DNA of 64,000 bases from Agaribacillus aureus. Lineage in GTDB: Bacteria > Bacteroidota > Bacteroidia > Cytophagales > Cyclobacteriaceae. Both the position numbers and the translations under genes were made by a program. Location: positions 62,001-126,000 of the forward strand of contig JAUJEB010000014.1 of NCBI GenBank assembly GCA_030442055.1. Direction: 5' to 3'. This document shows, piece by piece, positions 1 to 9,383 of the stretch (its first letter is position 1; each line of letters begins with the position of its first letter). A model generated the notes under the pieces. The model made no database searches. It was not told where the DNA came from and worked only from the letters and a program-made list of their open reading frames with translations.

Positions 1-27
1 TTTCATTGTTCTTGCAAGGCTCACCGG

Positions 28-3000
28 CTATTCCCCTGTCCCCTTTTGACCATTTGCGGCTTTATACTCCGTAGGTGTCATGCCATATTGTTTTTGAAAG
101 CTCTTCCTAAAGTGTTTCAGGTCATTAAAACCTGAACTATAGGCAGCATCTGAAATATTGTATTTCCCGGTTTGCAGCATTTGCGCAGCTCTTTTTAACC
201 TAACGGAGCGAATAAACTGACTAATGGAGTAGCCTGTCAAGGCCTTCAGTTTCCGGTATAAAGTGGGCTGGCTCATACCCATTTCTCCAAGCATATCCTG
301 CGTTGTAAAGGTGGGGCTGTTTAGGTTTTGTTCCACTATTTTCACGGCGCTCCTGAGAAATTCCTCTTCCCCATCTCCGCCCGGTATTTCCGAAGGTTGC
401 AGGATGATCTGCTTTTTAAAATACTGCATCAGTTTCGACCTGTTTTTCAACAGGCTATTCACTTTGGCTTTTAGTATCTCAGGGTTGAAGGGTTTGCCAA
501 TATAATCATCTGCGCCAGTTTTGATGCCCGTCATCTGACTTTCAGAAGCTGTTTTGGCGGTAAGTAAAATAATAGGAATATGAGACGTTTTCACGTCATT
601 TTTAATACGACGGCAAAACTCGATACCATCCATTTCAGGCATCATAATATCACTGATAATGACATCGGGAATTAAACGATTGACCTTATCCAGCCCCTCA
701 TTTCCATCCTTTGCTTCAACCACGTCAAAATCTTTATCAAACAGCGTTTTTAAGTAGTATCTCAAATCGACGTTATCTTCCACCAACATCATTACGTTTG
801 TGTCCGGGTGAACACTACTTTGCGTGGAGACTTCCTGGTTATGCTCAAAGTCATGCAAATAATCCCGGTCTCCGTCGCGATCGGTGACAGCCTTTTCGTC
901 AGAATCTTCTACCACCTGGTAATTATCAAGTTGGCGAAACCAGCTATCGTCAGCAGGCAAGCGCACAATGAATTTGCTTCCTTTTCCCAATACGCTTTCG
1001 ACCTGAATTGTGCCGCTGTGTAACGTTACTAACCGCTTTACCAATGCTAATCCGACACCTGATCCGGTATTATTGTCAATACTATCTTTAGCCTGGTAAA
1101 ACCGGTCAAATATACGGTGGGTATCGCCGGGAGCAATCCCTTTCCCATTATCTGCCACCACAATTTCAAAATATTCACCTTGATTAACCGGAGCTCGCAG
1201 GGTAACCGTAACCTTTTCCTTTTCAGGGGAAAACTTAATGGCATTTGACAAGAGGTTGTAGCAGATCGTTTCAATCTTTTCCCTGTCAAAGTAAAGGTAA
1301 AAAATGGGAACATTATGAAGGAAGCTAAATACCAGTTTCTTTTCATTGGCGGGGTCATCAAATGAGTCAAAGACCTCCTTACAAAATTTAATAATATCGG
1401 ATTTACTGATCTTTAAAACCATATTTTCGGTTTCAACTTTCCGGAATTCCAGGAGTTGATTTACCAACTTTAACAACCGGTTTACGCTTCTTGACATTAG
1501 CCGGTATTTGTCTTTGGCAAAATTGCTGGAGTTTTCCAAAGACATCAGGTCCTGGAGAGGTCCTTTGATCAGCGTAAGCGGTGTTCTGAGCTCATGTGAG
1601 ATATTAGTAAAAAACCTTAACTTCAGATCATTAAGTTCGAGCTCTTTTTCCCTTTGAAATTTTATCAGCTTTAATCTGTTACGAAGGTTGTTTTGTAAAA
1701 TGATCGTTCGTAACATAAAAAATATTATAAGCAGCACCACAATGAAATAGGATGTATAGGCCCACCAGGTTTTCCACGGCGCGGGCATGATGTCAAGCTT
1801 CATACTTATTCCCTGCTCATTCCAGTAGCCATCTCCATTCGCAGCACTTACTTTTACCTCATATTCACCGCCGGAAAGGTTATTAATGGCTATTGACCGT
1901 TGTGTTCCTATATTTATCCAATCATCGTGGTAACCTTCTATTTTATACTTGTAAAGGAGGTTATTATTGGCTGTAAAATCAAAGGAGGAAAATTCCAGCG
2001 TAATCTCGCGAATTTTATGGTTTAACGATATCGCATCTGTATAATTGACAGCCTGCGGTAATAGCATTTCCCCAAAATAGGTTTCCCCTACTTTTACCTC
2101 CTGGTTTCCATTGACATACAGGTTGGTAAAAGCAAGCTGAGGTTTTTGAAGATTGTCGATGATACTATCGGGATGAAAATAAGAAACACCTTTATGACCT
2201 CCGAAATATAACCAGCCCTCCGCATCCTTGAATACACAATCGTGGGAAAACCAGGAATTCTTTAAGCCATCCGAGCGGTCATAATTTCTGACGTCGCCAC
2301 TGTTCGCCGTAACCTGGCTTATTCCGCCATTGGTAGACACCCATATTTTCCCATTATCATCGCCGACAATACTCTTTATAATATTACTGGTTAGTCCTTG
2401 TTTAAAATTATGAGCTTTAATGGACCGGGTGTCTTTTTCAAAAGTCACTTCTAGGAGTCCATCGGGTGTTCCAATCCACAACTTATCCTGTTCATCAAAA
2501 AAAATGGCATTAATAATATAGTCCTTAAAATATACTGTTTGATCCGGTTCGACATGATCACCTAACAATCTCGTTTCCAGGGAGCGGCTCAACTTATATA
2601 GCCCCCTAAATGTGCCCACCCATAAAAAACCGAACTTATCCTCCACGATTGAAGTAATCCTGCTATGACCCAAATCGTTGTGTTTGACCGCCTCAAACCG
2701 GTATTTAATAAACCTCTTCAAATTCCCGTTTTTCCCTTTTTCAACCCTCATCAACCCATCTCGTTGCGTACCTATCCAAATATTCTTATCAGAATCCTCG
2801 TAGATCCTGGTTATCTTCCTTCCCTTTATTCCAAATTGTCCGGTATCCGGAAGAAAATGCAGCAGTCCCGGGCAGGAGGCCGGTTCGTCTCCTTTACAAA
2901 AAAATAATCCATGATCCAGGTCGCCGATCCAAAAGTTATGCTCACTGTCTTTGAGAACAGCGGAAATATTGTTTGCAGCATGATAATAACTATTTAAGAT

Positions 3001-4179
3001 AGAGGAATACCTGCTAATCGTATAATCCCGCTTTGAGCGAAAGGTTACTTTATTGAGTCCCCCGTTATTTAATCCTATCCAGGCCTGGTTACCGGTCTTG
3101 AATATGGAAAGAACGTGTTCACTGCTTAAACTATTCTGATTAAATGGGTCAAAGGAAAGGTGGTAGAATTTTTTCCTTCTTTTGTCCATTTTATTTACAC
3201 CTCCCCCATTGGTACCTACCCATAACATGCCCATATCATCCTCATATATTGATAAAACAATATCATGAGTTAAGCTATTTGAGGAAAAGTAATCCTTTTT
3301 AAACCCCTGAAATTGATCTGTTTCGGGCAGGTATTTCTTCAACCCTCCTCCCCATGTGCCTACCCATAAATCATCATCTCTATCAAAATACAGGGAAAAG
3401 ATCGCGTCGGCGCTCAGGTCTTTATCACTTTTATAATTAACAAACGTATAATTACCTTTTCTTAATTGATCAAAAGATACTCTGAAAAGGCCTTTTGTCC
3501 AGGTACCAAACCACAGGTATTCCTCATTCCTGTCTGCGACAACTGCTCTGACGCCCAACTTGTCAATGATATTCTCAAATTGCTCGCTTTTGGGATCAAA
3601 TCTGAATAATCCGGTATTTTCGGTAGCCAACCAAAAAATTCCCTGCTGGTCAATGTAAAAACTGTTTACTTCAATACCGGGAAGATATCTGTTAAAGGCG
3701 TGGGAATTATTGACATGATCCCATGCTAATTTATTTATGCCGTTTGACCTGCTGGCAAACCATAAATTGCCCTCATGATCCTGACTAATGAACACAATCC
3801 TGTTGCCACTTATGCTTTTTTGATTATCATCATCGTGCTGTAAATGAAGAAAAGTCTGATTTTTAGGATCAAATCTGCTTACGCCATCAGATTTAGTTCC
3901 TATCCAGATAAAGCCATTATTGTCCAGAAACAAAGATTCTATCAAATTACCTCTAAGCGAAGAAAGACTATCTTTTGGGGGGACAAATGCCTTAAAGCCA
4001 TAGCCGTCGTACCTATAAAGTCCGGATCTCGTCCCAAACCAGATAAATCCCTGGTGATCCTGGACAATGGCGGTCACCTCTCCGTGAGGTAAGCCCTCCT
4101 CCGTTGTCAGATAATCAAATTGTGCATATCCATTTTTAAAGCAAATTAAAAGTAAAATAAAAATTAGCCTAAATTTCAT
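28..4179 (-). CDS. Hybrid two-component system sensor histidine kinase/response regulator (HTCS)
   Basis: One-protein signalling system that senses a ligand (in Bacteroidota usually an oligosaccharide) in the periplasm and activates transcription in the cytoplasm. 1383 residues. A signal peptide (about 1-20) is followed by two-component-propeller (Reg_prop) blades to about 675, visible as repeated IW/LW-x-GT motifs, then a Y_Y_Y domain (about 725-795), a membrane span (about 808-825), HisKA with the phospho-accepting His862 in SHELRTP, an HATPase domain with DNGKGI and GVGLALVK, a receiver (about 1128-1245) with Asp1177 as phospho-acceptor and Lys1229, and a C-terminal AraC helix-turn-helix (about 1285-1375). 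All key residues are present. The only carbohydrate-active neighbour is the upstream GH16 gene on the same strand, so regulation of that gene or of a glucan locus is a reasonable inference, not shown. The start is the ATG giving the signal peptide. Confidence 0.96.
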   Translation of the reverse strand: MKFRLIFILLLICFKNGYAQFDYLTTEEGLPHGEVTAIVQDHQGFIWFGTRSGLYRYDGYGFKAFVPPKDSLSSLRGNLIESLFLDNNGFIWIGTKSDGVSRFDPKNQTFLHLQHDDDNQKSISGNRIVFISQDHEGNLWFASRSNGINKLAWDHVNNSHAFNRYLPGIEVNSFYIDQQGIFWLATENTGLFRFDPKSEQFENIIDKLGVRAVVADRNEEYLWFGTWTKGLFRVSFDQLRKGNYTFVNYKSDKDLSADAIFSLYFDRDDDLWVGTWGGGLKKYLPETDQFQGFKKDYFSSNSLTHDIVLSIYEDDMGMLWVGTNGGGVNKMDKRRKKFYHLSFDPFNQNSLSSEHVLSIFKTGNQAWIGLNNGGLNKVTFRSKRDYTISRYSSILNSYYHAANNISAVLKDSEHNFWIGDLDHGLFFCKGDEPASCPGLLHFLPDTGQFGIKGRKITRIYEDSDKNIWIGTQRDGLMRVEKGKNGNLKRFIKYRFEAVKHNDLGHSRITSIVEDKFGFLWVGTFRGLYKLSRSLETRLLGDHVEPDQTVYFKDYIINAIFFDEQDKLWIGTPDGLLEVTFEKDTRSIKAHNFKQGLTSNIIKSIVGDDNGKIWVSTNGGISQVTANSGDVRNYDRSDGLKNSWFSHDCVFKDAEGWLYFGGHKGVSYFHPDSIIDNLQKPQLAFTNLYVNGNQEVKVGETYFGEMLLPQAVNYTDAISLNHKIREITLEFSSFDFTANNNLLYKYKIEGYHDDWINIGTQRSIAINNLSGGEYEVKVSAANGDGYWNEQGISMKLDIMPAPWKTWWAYTSYFIVVLLIIFFMLRTIILQNNLRNRLKLIKFQREKELELNDLKLRFFTNISHELRTPLTLIKGPLQDLMSLENSSNFAKDKYRLMSRSVNRLLKLVNQLLEFRKVETENMVLKISKSDIIKFCKEVFDSFDDPANEKKLVFSFLHNVPIFYLYFDREKIETICYNLLSNAIKFSPEKEKVTVTLRAPVNQGEYFEIVVADNGKGIAPGDTHRIFDRFYQAKDSIDNNTGSGVGLALVKRLVTLHSGTIQVESVLGKGSKFIVRLPADDSWFRQLDNYQVVEDSDEKAVTDRDGDRDYLHDFEHNQEVSTQSSVHPDTNVMMLVEDNVDLRYYLKTLFDKDFDVVEAKDGNEGLDKVNRLIPDVIISDIMMPEMDGIEFCRRIKNDVKTSHIPIILLTAKTASESQMTGIKTGADDYIGKPFNPEILKAKVNSLLKNRSKLMQYFKKQIILQPSEIPGGDGEEEFLRSAVKIVEQNLNSPTFTTQDMLGEMGMSQPTLYRKLKALTGYSISQFIRSVRLKRAAQMLQTGKYNISDAAYSSGFNDLKHFRKSFQKQYGMTPTEYKAANGQKGTGE

Positions 4180-4677
4180 TTTAATCCGGGTTCTATACAG
4201 TCAGAACCAATATGTTTTGGTCATTCTAATTAAATTTAATAATCTAACCATTAATTTGTAAGCTGATCCAATAAATTATTCTACCAAAAAAAACTTGGCA
4301 TGAATGGTTTTACCCCAGGAGGTCATTTTTAATACGGCCTGATGTATTCCTATTAGATAGAAGAAATGGCGGAGAATACGGATTGGTTCAATGATCACCA
4401 CGCGGCCCCGGTTGCTGCCTGGTTTGGAGGGGTTCAGGGTCACATGTCACAACCCGTTCGCTTTGGACAGCGCATCATATGCCGATGGCAAATTAGGGAT
4501 GGTGGAGTACAGGGGTTTGATGAAGTTGAAGTAAGGAGAATGGTGTAATTGTTATACGGCCCGGTTTGGTGGAAGCACCTCGTTATATCAACTGACGGAT
4601 ATTTTAATAAATTAACCTGCCAAAGGTTTGGCCCCTTGACAGATTAATTTTTGAGTGGCAGGTAAGCCGCCATTGCT
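4180..4677. other. Intergenic region between GH16 and HTCS genes
   Basis: About 500 bases with no convincing gene. The first 150 bases next to the HTCS gene are A/T-rich and probably hold its promoter, although I see no clean TAnnTTTG box. A G/C-richer block (about 4360-4560) has short open frames on both strands. The minus-strand one (4447-4551) reads like a protein C-terminus but has no start and no family I recognise, so it may be a gene remnant or chance. Confidence 0.4.
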
Positions 4678-7185
4678 TTACTTTAGAAGTATCGCTCTGC
4701 TTGTGGCTTGAAAAGTACCTGCCTTTATCTTTATAAAATAAATACTATTTGGAATCGCTTTGCCAACATCACTGTCGCCACTCCAGTCATAAGTGTGGAC
4801 GCCTGGTTTATGTGCAACTCCCGGGATAAGCGTATGAACAATCTGCCCCAGCGAATTGTAAACGGCCATGTGCACAATTTCCTTGTTGGGCAAAGAAAAA
4901 TGGATCGTAGTCTTGTCACTAAAAGGATTAGGATAACTCGCAAAGAGTTTGTATCCCTTCAGGTTTCCTGAAACATTCTCTTTCTTTTCAGTTGCAGGTC
5001 CTTTTGCAAGCCTGGCGTTATCGTCATCATCATCGTCGTCATCATCATCATCGTTTTCATTAGCTACGATTTCGGCTATTGCCAGCTTCCACCTTGTCCA
5101 TATGCCGGTAGCGGCACTGCTGGTCACTTCGATATATGGGTTGTTGCTGCTGGTTGAAATGATCCTTATTTTTTTATCAATCTCGCGATTTACAATATGT
5201 GCATAACCATCCCCCGTATCCTGCAGTTTCCATTGGGTCCAATGGTCTTGCACAGAGTCTGGCTTTTGCTGCATGCGTGCGCCGACATCTCCACTAGCGG
5301 GACGAAAATACTTCCCGGTTTCTCTATTCTTAAAATGGAAGTAGCCGCTATCTGTTTCAACCACCTCCCATTGCACCCAATGGGTTGTATCACTCGCAAA
5401 GGTATGAATCATTTCAGCGTCGTCGTTTGCATCTTGCGGCCTTAGCTGCAGGCCATTGGTTTTATTGACCACGTTATAAAATTTGGTACTGCCGGGCGTC
5501 GCTACCGTCGCCGTGGTTTGGTCGGTATGTATTTCGCCCTGGTTGTCGGTAACAATTAGTGTTACCGTGTATATACCTACTTCTGAATAAGCGTGGGAAG
5601 GGTTGGCCAACTCACTGGTATTTCCATCACCAAAATTCCAGAAATATGAAACAATGGTTCCGTCCGGATCACTGGACCCCTCGCTGCTGAAATGGATGGC
5701 TCCCTCATTGTCGTCATCGTCATCATCATCGTCATCATCGTCGTCATCATCGTCGTCATCATCGTCATCATCGTTATCATCGTCGTCATCATCGTCATCA
5801 TCATCGTCGTCGTCGTCATCGTCGTCATCATCGTCGTCTGCTAATGCATCACTACTGTACGGACCATTTGCATTGGCAACGGGGGGACACGGAACGCCAC
5901 CGGGCAGTTGGTAAATGCGCACATAGTCTACAAGGTACTGGGTTGGAAACTGCGTACCGGAAGGGTCGCCGCCATTGCTTCCGATCGCTAGGTTAAGAAT
6001 AAGGTAATGTGGTTGCTTGAAAGGATTTTGTCCCGGGCATTTAGCGGTTCCGTTTATTGTTTTGCTTAGGTCAACGGTATTCAGCAAAATGTCATCCACA
6101 TAGATGGTCATACGATTTTTATCCCAGTCAAGCGTCCAGATATGAAAACTATCCACCCAGTCAGGATCAAAACTATCCACTGGCTTGCTGGTCGCATCCC
6201 ATACTCCCTTCCATCTGGTATTGCTGCCCCAGGCATAATTGGCCAGGATCTTGCCGCCATAGTTCTCCATAATATCGACCTCACCGCTCGAGGGCCATTC
6301 ACATTGCGTACCCAGGGTCCATATGGCTGGCCATGTACCCTTCAGGTTGGTAATCTTGGCCCTTACCTCAAACCTTCCATATTCCCAGAAATGCTTTTTG
6401 TTTGTACTCACACTGGCTGACGTATAGTTTACGAATTCTCTTGACTTTTTCCAGTCAGTAGAAGTTGAGTCATACCAAGGATTTGGGAAAGTTTCTCTTC
6501 TGGCTTCAATGACGAGGTTCCCGCCATCCTGAAAAGCATTATCCTGTTGATACCACTGTAACTCGCGATTTCTCTTAAAACCATATTCAAAATTCCAGTC
6601 ATCCTCATTTAGTGGCCCCTGGCCGTTAAACTCTTCCGACCACACAAGCTCGTATTGCGACTCCGAGTGGAAAACAACTTCCAGGTTGTCAGCATAGCCG
6701 GTGCCCCCGCCGCCCTGAGGCTTGTATACATAAATTCTGGCATGTGTATTGGCAGGTCCCGTAGTGAATTTAAAAGAGATCCGGGTATAACCTGTATTGG
6801 TGATCGACCTGTTTTTTTCATTGCCACCATGTTCTTTGATGCCAATGTTGACAGGTGAACCATTAGAGGATTTTGCCCAACCTGATATCTGATAAGTGGT
6901 GTTGGGTGTCAAACCGGTTATCACCTGGTTTGCACCACTGTTGTCAACGGCGCTGACAGCAAAACTCCCCGACTGCGCATTGGACTGCACCCGGGCGGCT
7001 CCCCCCCAAATGGTCCATCCCGTGGATCCGTTTTCGAAGTCAGGATTGACCACCAGGTTGGTCTGCGCCTGTAAACTGAGCGTCACCAGCATGGACAAAA
7101 TCAAAGGCGATGCGTATCTGATCTTGTCGTAGTACTTTGAAATAAATAATTGTAATGTTAGCTTCATATTGCCTGATTTTTTCAT
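4678..7185 (-). CDS. Secreted GH16 family beta-glucanase with CBM, PKD, lectin-like and T9SS sorting domains
   Basis: Extracellular endo-beta-glucanase/galactanase type enzyme; laminarin-like beta-1,3-glucan is the most likely substrate but GH16 is broad. Order seen: signal region (to about 41), CBM4/9-like carbohydrate-binding module (about 43-172), GH16 catalytic domain (about 178-427) with GEVDIMEN at 301-308 giving the catalytic Glu302, Asp304 and Glu307, a PKD domain (about 434-560) interrupted by a 43-residue acidic run, a beta-trefoil/ricin-like module (about 565-715), an 11-Asp linker, and a C-terminal T9SS type A sorting domain (YPNPFSDKTTI onward), which implies export and surface anchoring or release through type IX secretion. 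Two in-frame ATGs (7185 and 7167) are possible starts; the second gives a shorter signal peptide. The HTCS downstream on the same strand may control it. Function as a glucanase is firm at family level, substrate is inferred. Confidence 0.93.
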   Translation of the reverse strand: MKKSGNMKLTLQLFISKYYDKIRYASPLILSMLVTLSLQAQTNLVVNPDFENGSTGWTIWGGAARVQSNAQSGSFAVSAVDNSGANQVITGLTPNTTYQISGWAKSSNGSPVNIGIKEHGGNEKNRSITNTGYTRISFKFTTGPANTHARIYVYKPQGGGGTGYADNLEVVFHSESQYELVWSEEFNGQGPLNEDDWNFEYGFKRNRELQWYQQDNAFQDGGNLVIEARRETFPNPWYDSTSTDWKKSREFVNYTSASVSTNKKHFWEYGRFEVRAKITNLKGTWPAIWTLGTQCEWPSSGEVDIMENYGGKILANYAWGSNTRWKGVWDATSKPVDSFDPDWVDSFHIWTLDWDKNRMTIYVDDILLNTVDLSKTINGTAKCPGQNPFKQPHYLILNLAIGSNGGDPSGTQFPTQYLVDYVRIYQLPGGVPCPPVANANGPYSSDALADDDDDDDDDDDDDDDDDDDDDNDDDDDDDDDDDDDDDDDDDDDNEGAIHFSSEGSSDPDGTIVSYFWNFGDGNTSELANPSHAYSEVGIYTVTLIVTDNQGEIHTDQTTATVATPGSTKFYNVVNKTNGLQLRPQDANDDAEMIHTFASDTTHWVQWEVVETDSGYFHFKNRETGKYFRPASGDVGARMQQKPDSVQDHWTQWKLQDTGDGYAHIVNREIDKKIRIISTSSNNPYIEVTSSAATGIWTRWKLAIAEIVANENDDDDDDDDDDDNARLAKGPATEKKENVSGNLKGYKLFASYPNPFSDKTTIHFSLPNKEIVHMAVYNSLGQIVHTLIPGVAHKPGVHTYDWSGDSDVGKAIPNSIYFIKIKAGTFQATSRAILLK
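5020..5052 (-). repeat. GAY trinucleotide run encoding 11 Asp
   Basis: Eleven consecutive Asp codons (mixed GAT and GAC), bounded by Asn codons, between the lectin-like module and the T9SS sorting domain of the GH16 protein. It behaves as an acidic linker. Confidence 0.9.
5710..5838 (-). repeat. GAY trinucleotide run encoding Asp21-Asn-Asp21 inside the PKD domain
   Basis: Forty-three codons, all GAT or GAC except one central AAC. GAT and GAC alternate irregularly, so this is an imperfect microsatellite at DNA level but almost pure at protein level. It lies between the first PKD strand (NANGPY) and the conserved SSDPDGT turn, a position where family members have only a few residues. Confidence 0.93.
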
Positions 7186-7584
7186 TATTGTTAATAGTTT
7201 TATGATGTGTCAGGCAAATTTTGCCATATTCTTAATCAGTTTCGGGGTGATATCATTCAAATGTGAGGTTATTTTATTCAGAAAGACGCAGGGTTGATAT
7301 GTTTAAAATCCTGGAAGTATTTTCAATTTCTTTAGACCTTTTTTTATAAAGGCCTTGACATAACTTTATCTTAAAGGGCCGCCTTCCTTCATTCATCAAA
7401 GTTGGAACCCATGGCACAAAAGTCGTTGAACGTTATTGCTATAATTATTTCACAGTCTTCAGGATCATAGCGTTTTGCCTTTAATACTGATCACAATCAT
7501 TTTTATACCTGATCTACCTCATTGATTAACATTCCTAAAATCAATAACATCACAAAAAAGTTATCAAAACCAGATGGCATTAAA
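7186..7584. other. Divergent intergenic region
   Basis: A/T-rich spacer between the divergently transcribed GH16 and baeRF-like genes. It must carry both promoters. Besides the 13-bp palindrome near the GH16 start I see no convincing consensus box and no small gene. Confidence 0.4.
7213..7225. promoter_or_regulatory. Perfect 13-bp palindrome upstream of the GH16 gene
   Basis: GGCAAA-T-TTTGCC is perfectly symmetric about one central base and ends about 28 bases upstream of the GH16 ATG at 7185. Placement suggests a repressor or activator site, or a 5' UTR element. No known regulator is assigned. Confidence 0.35.
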
Positions 7585-8700
7585 ATGAAAACAGGAAAAT
7601 ATCCAACTGAACTATTGAGGGTAGATCATCATGACAAAAACAAAATCTGTATCTCAATTATTGTTCCCTTACACAAGCAGCTACCTGATCGAAATCAGAA
7701 TAAGCTAATGGTTAAAAATGCCATAAAGGAAGCAAAGTCCTTACTCAGGGCTAATTACGAAAACCACCTCATCAACGGATTAATTAATGGCCTCGACCAA
7801 CTGCCTGATGGTGAAATATTTGCCTCTGGGTCTGATGGCGTTGGGATATTTGTGGGTGAAAATATTAGTAAAGTGGTTCACTTTCCATTTGAGGTAACAA
7901 AAAAAGTCATCGTCGACTCCAGTTTTGAGGTAAGGGACATGATTTTTGCCGAAAGTCAATTGCTGGAATATTTTGTACTGGTGCTGGACAATAACAAAAC
8001 CAGGCTCTTTAAAGCCAGTGGGCCGGATATCGAAGAAATTATTAACGGCTCGTTCCCATTATCCTATGAAGAGCAATTCCAATATCCCGACAGACAGAAA
8101 CCAGGCGTAAGCAGCAGCTTTGGAAAAGAGGAATCTGTTATACAAGAGGAGCGTCAAAAGGGCTTTTACCGACATCTGGATAAATTGCTGGCACCTTATT
8201 TTAAAAACAACACACTTCCAATAGTCCTGTTGGGAATTGCCGACCAGCAGGTCCTTTTTAGAAAAGTAACAAAATATGACGACGGGATCGTCGCCAGCCT
8301 GAATGGCAACTTTGCCTATTTCAACAGTAGCGAAATTGCCAAAAAGGTCTGGCCCGAGATGACGTCGCAAATGCGGTATAAAGATAATGAGATCATTGAC
8401 AGGCTGGAGAAATTGAAACTTGCCAATAAAATTGTTACCGGAATAAATCCCGTTTGGGAGGCGGCTAAAAGCAAAGGTGGCCAAACGCTGGTGGTGGAAA
8501 AGGACTATCATCAAACCGCTTATCTCAATCAAAGTTCCGGGACTTTGTCACTTACCACCCAGCAAGGTGAGGGTTGGAATAAGGTAGCAGACCTGGTAGA
8601 TGACATCATTGAATTAGTAATTTCCAATAAAGGCAAGGTAATTTTTGTGGGCAACGGAAAGATGGCAAAATTTGAGAAAATTGCTTTGATGTATTCATAA
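7585..8700 (+). CDS. Bacterial archaeo-eukaryotic release factor (baeRF) family protein, family 3-like
   Basis: About 371 residues. The sequence resembles the baeRF family 3: an N-terminal alpha/beta domain with VHFPFEVTKKVIVDSSFEVR at about 110-130, a central eRF1 domain 2-like region, and a C-terminal domain 3-like part ending in VIFVGNGKMAKF. These proteins are eRF1 paralogues predicted to act on ribosomes or tRNA, for example in rescue or hibernation, rather than in normal termination. I chose the ATG at 7585; an upstream in-frame TTG at 7522 would add 21 poorly structured residues. It is the first gene of a same-strand run with hsp20 and uspA, which supports a stress role. Family assignment is from motif memory; biochemical function is unproven. 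Confidence 0.75.
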   Translation: MKTGKYPTELLRVDHHDKNKICISIIVPLHKQLPDRNQNKLMVKNAIKEAKSLLRANYENHLINGLINGLDQLPDGEIFASGSDGVGIFVGENISKVVHFPFEVTKKVIVDSSFEVRDMIFAESQLLEYFVLVLDNNKTRLFKASGPDIEEIINGSFPLSYEEQFQYPDRQKPGVSSSFGKEESVIQEERQKGFYRHLDKLLAPYFKNNTLPIVLLGIADQQVLFRKVTKYDDGIVASLNGNFAYFNSSEIAKKVWPEMTSQMRYKDNEIIDRLEKLKLANKIVTGINPVWEAAKSKGGQTLVVEKDYHQTAYLNQSSGTLSLTTQQGEGWNKVADLVDDIIELVISNKGKVIFVGNGKMAKFEKIALMYS

Positions 8701-8814
8701 AAAACCTGGCTGGTGACACTGGTGATACCATAAGGCCTTTACCACTAATTATTACGAGAACTTGTCATTGGTATCAATTATTGATTTTAATCATTTTCTA
8801 TCCTGATTACCATC

Positions 8815-8846
8815 ATTGAAACCGTTTTGAAAGGCTTTTAAGTTTG
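8815..8846 (+). promoter_or_regulatory. Predicted Bacteroidota-type promoter of hsp20
   Basis: A -33 element ATTG (8815-8818) and a -7 element TAAGTTTG (8839-8846, matching TAnnTTTG) are separated by 20 bases, the expected spacing for the Bacteroidota primary sigma factor. Transcription would start near 8851, giving a leader of about 38 bases. Confidence 0.5.
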
Positions 8847-8873
8847 TATTAAAATATTTTCAAACCAAATTAT

Positions 8874-8880
8874 AGGAGGA
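8874..8880 (+). promoter_or_regulatory. Strong Shine-Dalgarno AGGAGGA before hsp20
   Basis: AGGAGGA lies 8 bases before the ATG at 8889. A near-perfect anti-SD match is uncommon in Bacteroidota and suggests very high translation of this chaperone. Confidence 0.7.
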
Positions 8881-8888
8881 AACATAAA

Positions 8889-9320
8889 ATGACAAACCTA
8901 GTTAGAAGTTCAAGACTGTTCCCCAATTTCCCCAAGCTTTTCACAGATTTTTTTGATTCTGAAGAAGAAATCGGAAACGGCTGGTTGTCCAAAGTTCCTG
9001 CGGCCAACGTTCAAGAAAGTGATAATGAATTTACGGTTGAGCTAGCTGCCCCGGGTTTAGAGAAAAAAGACTTTCACATTAATGTTGAGAACGGTAATCT
9101 TGCGATTAGTTGTGAGAAAAAAGATGAATCTGAGGTGAAGGAAAAAGGTTATACCCGAAAAGAATTCAACTACAATTCATTTTACCGCTCTTTCGTGCTT
9201 CCTGAATCCGTAGACCAGGAGAATATCAAAGCCAGTTATAAAGAAGGTGTACTGAAATTGTCCCTACCAAAAAAGGAGGAGGCCAGGAAGACTCCTAAAA
9301 AACAAATAGAAATAAAATAA
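8889..9320 (+). CDS. Hsp20/alpha-crystallin family small heat-shock protein
   Basis: ATP-independent holdase chaperone that binds unfolding proteins in the cytoplasm. 143 residues, normal for the family. The alpha-crystallin domain covers about 35-130; the signature near its end (ASYKEGVLKLSLPKK) has the conserved A-x3-G-V-L motif, and the C-terminal tail carries a short I-x-I-type anchor (IEI). A strong promoter and an AGGAGGA ribosome-binding site precede it and a clear terminator follows, so it can be expressed as a single-gene unit. A second, divergent Hsp20 is encoded 1 kb away on the other strand. Confidence 0.95.
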   Translation: MTNLVRSSRLFPNFPKLFTDFFDSEEEIGNGWLSKVPAANVQESDNEFTVELAAPGLEKKDFHINVENGNLAISCEKKDESEVKEKGYTRKEFNYNSFYRSFVLPESVDQENIKASYKEGVLKLSLPKKEEARKTPKKQIEIK

Positions 9321-9346
9321 AATTCCTTTGAAATTATTCATGAATT

Positions 9347-9367
9347 AAGGCGGATTAACTCCGCCTT
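9347..9367 (+). terminator. Rho-independent terminator after hsp20
   Basis: AAGGCGGA (9347-9354), loop TTAAC, TCCGCCTT (9360-9367) form a perfect 8-bp stem, followed by more T residues (TTT then AAATTTTTTT). It sits between hsp20 and the Usp gene, so the Usp gene probably has its own promoter or depends on read-through. Confidence 0.85.
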
Positions 9368-9383
9368 TTTAAATTTTTTTCTT

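Noticed and set aside
4366-4548. Plus-strand 60-codon frame in the same gap
   Set aside because: No signal, no domain, and antisense to the possible remnant; not credible as a gene.
4447-4551. Minus-strand frame resembling a protein C-terminus in the gap below the GH16 gene
   Set aside because: No start, no recognisable family and a stop just upstream; probably a remnant or chance.
5603-5914. Plus-strand Ser-rich frame across the Asp tract
   Set aside because: It is the antisense shadow of the GAY repeat (read as TCx codons).
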